DNA of 64,000 bases from Gordonia amarae NBRC 15530 (lineage in GTDB: Bacteria; Actinomycetota; Actinomycetes; Mycobacteriales; Mycobacteriaceae). A program made the position numbers and the translations under genes. Positions 59,891-64,000 of the stretch are shown here, piece by piece. Where the stretch lies: the NCBI RefSeq assembly GCF_000241345.1, contig NZ_BAED01000052.1:1-64000 (forward strand), given 5' to 3'. Numbering within the stretch: position 1 is the stretch's first letter; every line of letters starts with the position of its first letter. The notes beneath the pieces are model-generated. The model did no database searches. It saw only the letters and a list, made by a program, of their open reading frames with translations, and was not told the origin of the DNA.

Positions 59891-61573
59891 ATGGGACGAC
59901 ATAACGACGAAGCCGCCGCATCGAGCGGCCGGATCCCCGCAGCCCGTTCCCGGGGGCGTGAGGCCGACTACGGCGACGACGGTTTCGGATTCGAGGGCCA
60001 GCGCGACCCCCGTCGCCGCAAACTGGTGTGGGGCGTGCTCGCCCTCGCACTGGTGGCGATGCTGGTGGGCGGTTTCTTCGTCTGGCGGTCGGCGTCAGGC
60101 TCGTGCGGTGACGGCGACGTGACGGTGGCCGCCGACCCGGCCATCGCCGGTGCGATCACCGACATCGCGAAGAAGGCGGGCGAGGATTCCTGCTACACGT
60201 TCGCGGTCGAAGCGGTCGCCGACAAGGACATCCCGGCCCGGCTCACCGCCGGCGACAAGTCTCCTGATCTGTGGGTCGCCGACTCGTCGTTCCAGGCCAA
60301 GCGGGTCGGCACGCAGGTGCGGCGCACGCTGGCGGAGGTGACGCCATCGGTGGCGGCCACCCCCGCGGTCATCGTCGGCCGCTCCGTCGACGACTACGAC
60401 AGCTGGGTCGACGTGATCACCCTGCCCAACCTGCGCTTCAGCAGCCCGATCGACTCGGCAACCGGCAACGCGCCGATCATCGGTGCGGTGGCCGGTGCGG
60501 AGAAGGGCAAGATCGCCCCGACCAAGCTGCGCGAGGCGATGAGCGCGATGGCGGTGGCGCAGAACAACGTTCGCAAGAGCGACGACACCGACCAGGACCG
60601 TCTCAAGCTCGCCAACACCTCGAGCGCCCTGGCCATCACCACTGAACAGCAGTACCTGACCTTCCTGCGCGGCAACAGCGGATCGCAGCTGACGGCCAAG
60701 ACCCCGAAAGACGGCACCGTGATGCTGGAGTACCCGGTGGTCAACAGTGCCGGCGAGGCGCGCCGCGACGACGCGACGAAGGCGGGCAAGGCGCTGGCCG
60801 AGGCGGCAGCGTCGGACAAGGGCCGGGCGATCCTCGACAGCGCAGGCTTCCGCAACCCGGACGGCTCCGGCATCGGCGACAAGGTCACCGAGCTCAAGAT
60901 CGCCGACCCGAACGGCCTGGACAAGGCGCTGCGTCAGTGGCAGGTGCTCGCGGTGCCGATGCGCTCGCTGGTGCTCCTCGACGGTTCCGGGTCGATGCAG
61001 GCGACGATCGGTGACCAGACCCGTGCCCAGGTGCTCCTCGACGCGGCGCTGGAAGGGCTGCGCATCTATCCCAACAACGCGGCGATCGGCACCTGGTTGT
61101 TCGGTATCGACAAGGGCGGCCCGGGCATCGACTATGACGAACTGACCCCGATCAGGCGTCTGGACAGTCCCGGCCAGCGGGAGGCGCTCGCCTCGGCGGC
61201 CACCGACGCGCTGGCCAACCGGCTCGGCGGCGGCACCGGCCTGTACGACACCGCCCTCGCGGCGTTCACCAAGGTGCAGGACACCTACGACCCGAGCTAC
61301 TCCAACAGCGTGATCCTCATGACCGACGGCCGCAACGAGGACGCGAACAGCATCAGCCTCGAGCAGCTGCTGGCCGAGCTCAAGAAGCGCCAGGATCCGG
61401 CACGGCCGGTGCTGATCGTCACCATCGGTATCTCCGATGACGCCGACACCAGCGCGCTCAAGCAGATCGCGGAGGCCACCGGCGGTACCTCGCACATCGA
61501 GCGCAGCGCCGCCGACGTCAAGGGCGTGTTCTACGAGGCGATCGCCGCTCGTCTGGAGGCTGCCGGCCGCTGA
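59891..61573 (+). CDS. Membrane-anchored solute-binding-like/VWA protein 1
   Basis: 560 residues. A basic N-terminus leads to one membrane helix (about 44-65). The outer part starts with a cysteine (SCGDGD) and a periplasmic-binding-protein type 2 fold (AADPAIAGAIT, ... DLWVADSSF, ... GTVMLEYPVVN). A von Willebrand A domain follows with the MIDAS motif DGSGS at 364-368, the GGGTGLYDTA threonine and MTDGRNED. No second helix is present. A hairpin CCGGCGAT/ATCGCCGG lies in the leader at 59807-59828. It is the first of three tandem paralogues. The ligand and function are unknown. Confidence 0.8.
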   Translation: MGRHNDEAAASSGRIPAARSRGREADYGDDGFGFEGQRDPRRRKLVWGVLALALVAMLVGGFFVWRSASGSCGDGDVTVAADPAIAGAITDIAKKAGEDSCYTFAVEAVADKDIPARLTAGDKSPDLWVADSSFQAKRVGTQVRRTLAEVTPSVAATPAVIVGRSVDDYDSWVDVITLPNLRFSSPIDSATGNAPIIGAVAGAEKGKIAPTKLREAMSAMAVAQNNVRKSDDTDQDRLKLANTSSALAITTEQQYLTFLRGNSGSQLTAKTPKDGTVMLEYPVVNSAGEARRDDATKAGKALAEAAASDKGRAILDSAGFRNPDGSGIGDKVTELKIADPNGLDKALRQWQVLAVPMRSLVLLDGSGSMQATIGDQTRAQVLLDAALEGLRIYPNNAAIGTWLFGIDKGGPGIDYDELTPIRRLDSPGQREALASAATDALANRLGGGTGLYDTALAAFTKVQDTYDPSYSNSVILMTDGRNEDANSISLEQLLAELKKRQDPARPVLIVTIGISDDADTSALKQIAEATGGTSHIERSAADVKGVFYEAIAARLEAAGR

Positions 61574-61714
61574 GCGGGCGCGGGGTTCCGGGACTGCGGG
61601 GTCCCGGTCCGCGTGAGTTCGTCAGGGGGTTCCGGCCAGGGGTTCCGGTCGGGGGTATGTCGGTCAGGGGTATTTCGGGTCAATGATGACCCGCTGTGAA
61701 AGGTGAAGCCTGAG
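61574..61714 (+). repeat. Short repeats and a hairpin between VWA genes 1 and 2
   Basis: The 141-bp gap contains imperfect repeats of GGGTTCCGG (near 61582, 61627 and 61640) and related GGGGTAT units. A perfect hairpin, CGGGTCA-ATGA-TGACCCG, is at 61676-61693, 21 bp before the next start. The hairpin may tune translation or act as a weak terminator. The region is otherwise non-coding. Confidence 0.5.
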
Positions 61715-63343
61715 ATGGCCCAGTCCGGTGACGGATTCGAATTCGAGAACAGCGGTGCCGGGCGGCGCCGGCCGCTGCAGATCGCACTGGCGACCCTGCT
61801 GGTGATCATCGCTGTCGCGGGGGTGATCCTGTGGCGGACCGGTGCCGGCGGCTGCGGCGAGCGCACCTCGGTACGGGTGGCCGCCGATCCGACGATCGTC
61901 GGCACGGTCCGGTCGCTGACCGGGATCGCCGCCGACAACGGCTGCCACGACTACGAGGTCGACGAGGTCGCGGGCGCCGCTGTGCCGGGCCGGTTGACCA
62001 GTGGCGACGACAAGTCGCCGGAGCTGTGGGTGGCCGATTCACAGACCCAGGCACGCCGGGTGATCACGCAGGTGCGCAAGGCGCCCGACTACGTCGCCGA
62101 GTCGCTCGCGTCGTCGCCGACAGTGGTGGCCGGCACGGGGCTGAAGTCGCTTACGTCGTGGGTCGAGGTGATGAAGCTGCCCGACATGCGCATGGGCAGC
62201 CCGATGGAGACCTCCACCGGCGACGCGCCCATCACCGGCGCGCTGGCGGAGGTGAAGGCGGGCCGGGTCAAGCAGGACGACCTGACACAGGCGCTGTCGA
62301 TCCTGGCCATCCAGCAGAACAACGCGCGCCCGGCCAACGACAGCGAGGCGACGCGCCTGAACCTGGCGAACGTCGAGGGCATCCCGGTGGTCACCACCGA
62401 GCAGCAGTTCTCCCAGTTCCAGCGGCGGCATCCTGATTCGAAGCTGAAGTCGGCGATCCCCGCCGACGGCACGGTGATGCTCGACTATCCGTTGCTCAAC
62501 ACCGCGGGCCGCGGCACCAAGGACGCCGCAGCCGCGGCCGGCAAGGAACTGGTGGCCGCGGCAACCTCGGAAGAGGGCCGGAAGGTGTTGCGCGACTCGT
62601 CCTTCCGCAATCCGGACGGTACCGGATTCGGTGACGAGGTGACCGTGCTCGACAGCGGCGACGCGAAGCTGGTGGACAAGACACTGCGCCAGTGGCAGGT
62701 GCTCGGCATCCCGATCCGGACGACGCTGATGGTCGACACCTCGGGATCGATGCGGGAGTCGGCCGGGACCTCGACCCGCGCGCAACTGCTCGCCGACGCG
62801 TCGACGCAGGGGCTGATGCTCTTTCCGAACAACACTCAGGCGTCGCTGTGGATCTTCGGGATCAACAAGGGTGGGCCGGACCAGGACTGGAAGGAACTGC
62901 TGCCGTCGCGCCGGCTCGACGCGGCGTCCTCGCGGGGTACCCATCGCGACGACTTCCGGGCCGAACTCAAGCGCGCGATGGCCGAGGATCTCGGCGGCGG
63001 CACCGGTCTGTACGACAGCATCCTGGCGGCCTACAAGTCCGTCCAGGCGGGTTACGACCCGACGTACTCCAACAGCGTCATCGTGATGACCGACGGCCGC
63101 AACGAGGATGCGAACAGCGTGAGTCTCGATGAATTGCTGGCCACGCTCAAGGAGCTCGAGGATCCGGCGCGGCCCGTGCTGGTGCTGACCATCGGCATCT
63201 CCGGCGACGCGGATGCCGACGCGCTGCGCAAGGTCGCCGAGGCGACGGGCGGCAGCAGCTATGTCGCCGAGACCGCTGCCGATATCCAGTCGGTGTTCGT
63301 CAATGCGATCGCGGCACGGGTGAAAGCCGCCGGGCAGGGCTGA
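61715..63343 (+). CDS. Membrane-anchored solute-binding-like/VWA protein 2
   Basis: 542 residues, a paralogue of the upstream gene with the same order: short cytoplasmic part, a membrane helix (about 20-42), GGCGERTSVRVAADPTIVG, a binding-protein fold with LWVADSQTQARRV, and a VWA domain with MIDAS DTSGS (341-345) and MTDGRNED. It shares long near-identical blocks with protein 1, such as the LRQWQVL stretch just before the MIDAS. The ATG has AAAGGTGA upstream. Substrate and role unknown. Confidence 0.8.
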   Translation: MAQSGDGFEFENSGAGRRRPLQIALATLLVIIAVAGVILWRTGAGGCGERTSVRVAADPTIVGTVRSLTGIAADNGCHDYEVDEVAGAAVPGRLTSGDDKSPELWVADSQTQARRVITQVRKAPDYVAESLASSPTVVAGTGLKSLTSWVEVMKLPDMRMGSPMETSTGDAPITGALAEVKAGRVKQDDLTQALSILAIQQNNARPANDSEATRLNLANVEGIPVVTTEQQFSQFQRRHPDSKLKSAIPADGTVMLDYPLLNTAGRGTKDAAAAAGKELVAAATSEEGRKVLRDSSFRNPDGTGFGDEVTVLDSGDAKLVDKTLRQWQVLGIPIRTTLMVDTSGSMRESAGTSTRAQLLADASTQGLMLFPNNTQASLWIFGINKGGPDQDWKELLPSRRLDAASSRGTHRDDFRAELKRAMAEDLGGGTGLYDSILAAYKSVQAGYDPTYSNSVIVMTDGRNEDANSVSLDELLATLKELEDPARPVLVLTIGISGDADADALRKVAEATGGSSYVAETAADIQSVFVNAIAARVKAAGQG

Positions 63344-63595
63344 ACAGAAGGTCGGAATCCTCTTTTCTTGGTATCGTAAAAATGATTCCTCAACAGATAA
63401 AAGTATTTGTGTTCAAATAAGAATATTGCCATTCTTGAATGAGTCATCGGACCCACGGATGTCAATTTGTCACTAGTGAGATACTCTGCGAAATCAATCC
63501 ACTCGATCGGGTGGTGATTCGGGGTCTCGGTCGAACGGATGGCCGGGCCGACCGCGGCTTCGGAGTCCGCGGCTCAGCGCAGGGGTACATTCGAC
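63344..63595. other. AT-rich intergenic island before VWA gene 3
   Basis: 252 bp without a gene; bases 63358-63520 are strongly AT-rich. It has small dyads AAGAAT-N6-ATTCTT (63419-63436) and the palindrome TCACTAGTGA (63470-63479), which could bind regulators. AT-rich islands in such genomes are often silenced by Lsr2. No RNA gene or ORF with support is visible. Confidence 0.5.
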
Positions 63596-64000
63596 ATGAC
63601 ACGGCAGGGCGGCAACCGTCGCGTGAGTTCAGGATCTTCATCGGGGCGTTCCGGTGGCAGGCGCTTCGGGGCCGGTCACGTGCTGGCCGGTCTCGCGCTG
63701 GTGGTGATACTGATCAGCGGTGCCATCGTGTGGAGCACCCTGGCCGACGGGTGTGGCGGCAACCGGAAAACGGTGTCGGTGATGACCGACAGCGACATGG
63801 CCGGTGTCGTGAAGGATCTCGCCGGGCAGGCGTCGGACAATTCCTGCTACGACTACCGGGTGTCCGCCACCCCGAATATCGAGGCACCGTCGAAGCTGAC
63901 CGGCAATTCACGGACCGATCTGTGGCTGGCCGATTCACCGACCAGGGCGCGGCGCGTCATTCAGCAGGTACGGCTGCAGACCGATTACGTGTCGAAGTCC
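63596..64000 (+). CDS. Membrane-anchored solute-binding-like/VWA protein 3 (partial)
   Basis: The first 135 codons of a third paralogue: basic, Ser/Gly-rich N-terminus, a membrane helix (about 28-48), an exposed Cys (DGCGGNRKTVSV), and the start of the binding-protein fold with LWLADSPTRARRVIQQV, matching the LWVADS segment of the two upstream proteins. The VWA part should follow beyond the window. The AT-rich gap before it suggests its own promoter. Confidence 0.8.
   Translation, partial: MTRQGGNRRVSSGSSSGRSGGRRFGAGHVLAGLALVVILISGAIVWSTLADGCGGNRKTVSVMTDSDMAGVVKDLAGQASDNSCYDYRVSATPNIEAPSKLTGNSRTDLWLADSPTRARRVIQQVRLQTDYVSKS

Overview
The window comes from a high-GC actinobacterium of the Mycobacteriales, most likely Gordonia or a close relative. 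GTG starts and GTGA/ATGA stop-start overlaps are common. From about 12.2 kb to 59.8 kb the gene order follows, with insertions, the Mycobacterium tuberculosis block Rv0861c-Rv0910: XPB helicase, helicase-associated protein, moaC2/mog/moaE2, rpfA, moaD2/moaA2, cspB, Rv0875c-Rv0877, Rv0879c-Rv0883c, serC, citA, gltA2, echA6, Rv0906, ctpE, Rv0909 and Rv0910. That comparison is from memory of the M. tuberculosis map, not from a search.

Layout. 1-3.4 kb: protocatechuate branch of the beta-ketoadipate pathway (pcaH end, pcaG, pcaB, fused pcaDC). 3.4-5.1 kb: two-gene ABC transporter. 5.3-10.5 kb: YceI protein, membrane class III adenylate cyclase overlapping an SDR, an AlkB-like dioxygenase behind a possible SOS box, and a class I aminotransferase. 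10.5-12 kb: two LppU-like surface proteins, then a 240-bp palindromic repeat. 12.2-17.6 kb: XPB helicase, RtcB RNA ligase and a helicase-associated protein. 17.6-22.7 kb: molybdopterin synthesis genes on both sides of rpfA. The rpfA leader holds a c-di-AMP (ydaO-type) riboswitch, with a perfect CRP palindrome further upstream. 22.9-38.7 kb: cspB, DUF2771, MFS, a DUF3027/sacsin-like ATPase/PAP2 operon, purine permease, MarR, Eis-like acetyltransferase, rRNA/tRNA methyltransferase, SepH and SerC. 38.8-40.8 kb: a membrane protein joining a degenerate kinase C-lobe to a PstS-like domain. 40.8-48.6 kb: two citrate synthases, PdxH, MFS, PxpB/PxpC, a sugar kinase and an FKBP. 48.7-55 kb: flavin monooxygenase-like protein, EchA6-like protein, and a TetR-led operon with a PLP enzyme, a sugar-lactone oxidase and XdhC. 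55-59.8 kb: MBL-fold protein, CtpE-like ATPase and a Rv0909/Rv0910-like pair. 59.9-64 kb: three tandem paralogues with an N-terminal membrane anchor, a solute-binding-like domain and a VWA domain; the third is cut by the window end.

The best candidates for undescribed biology are the tandem anchor/binding-protein/VWA cluster and the pseudokinase-PstS fusion. Both put a periplasmic-binding-protein fold outside the membrane on a single helix, with no transporter partner in view. A cAMP thread also runs through the window: an adenylate cyclase gene at 6.0 kb and a perfect CRP site near rpfA at 20.5 kb. I saw no tRNA, rRNA, CRISPR array, transposase or phage gene.
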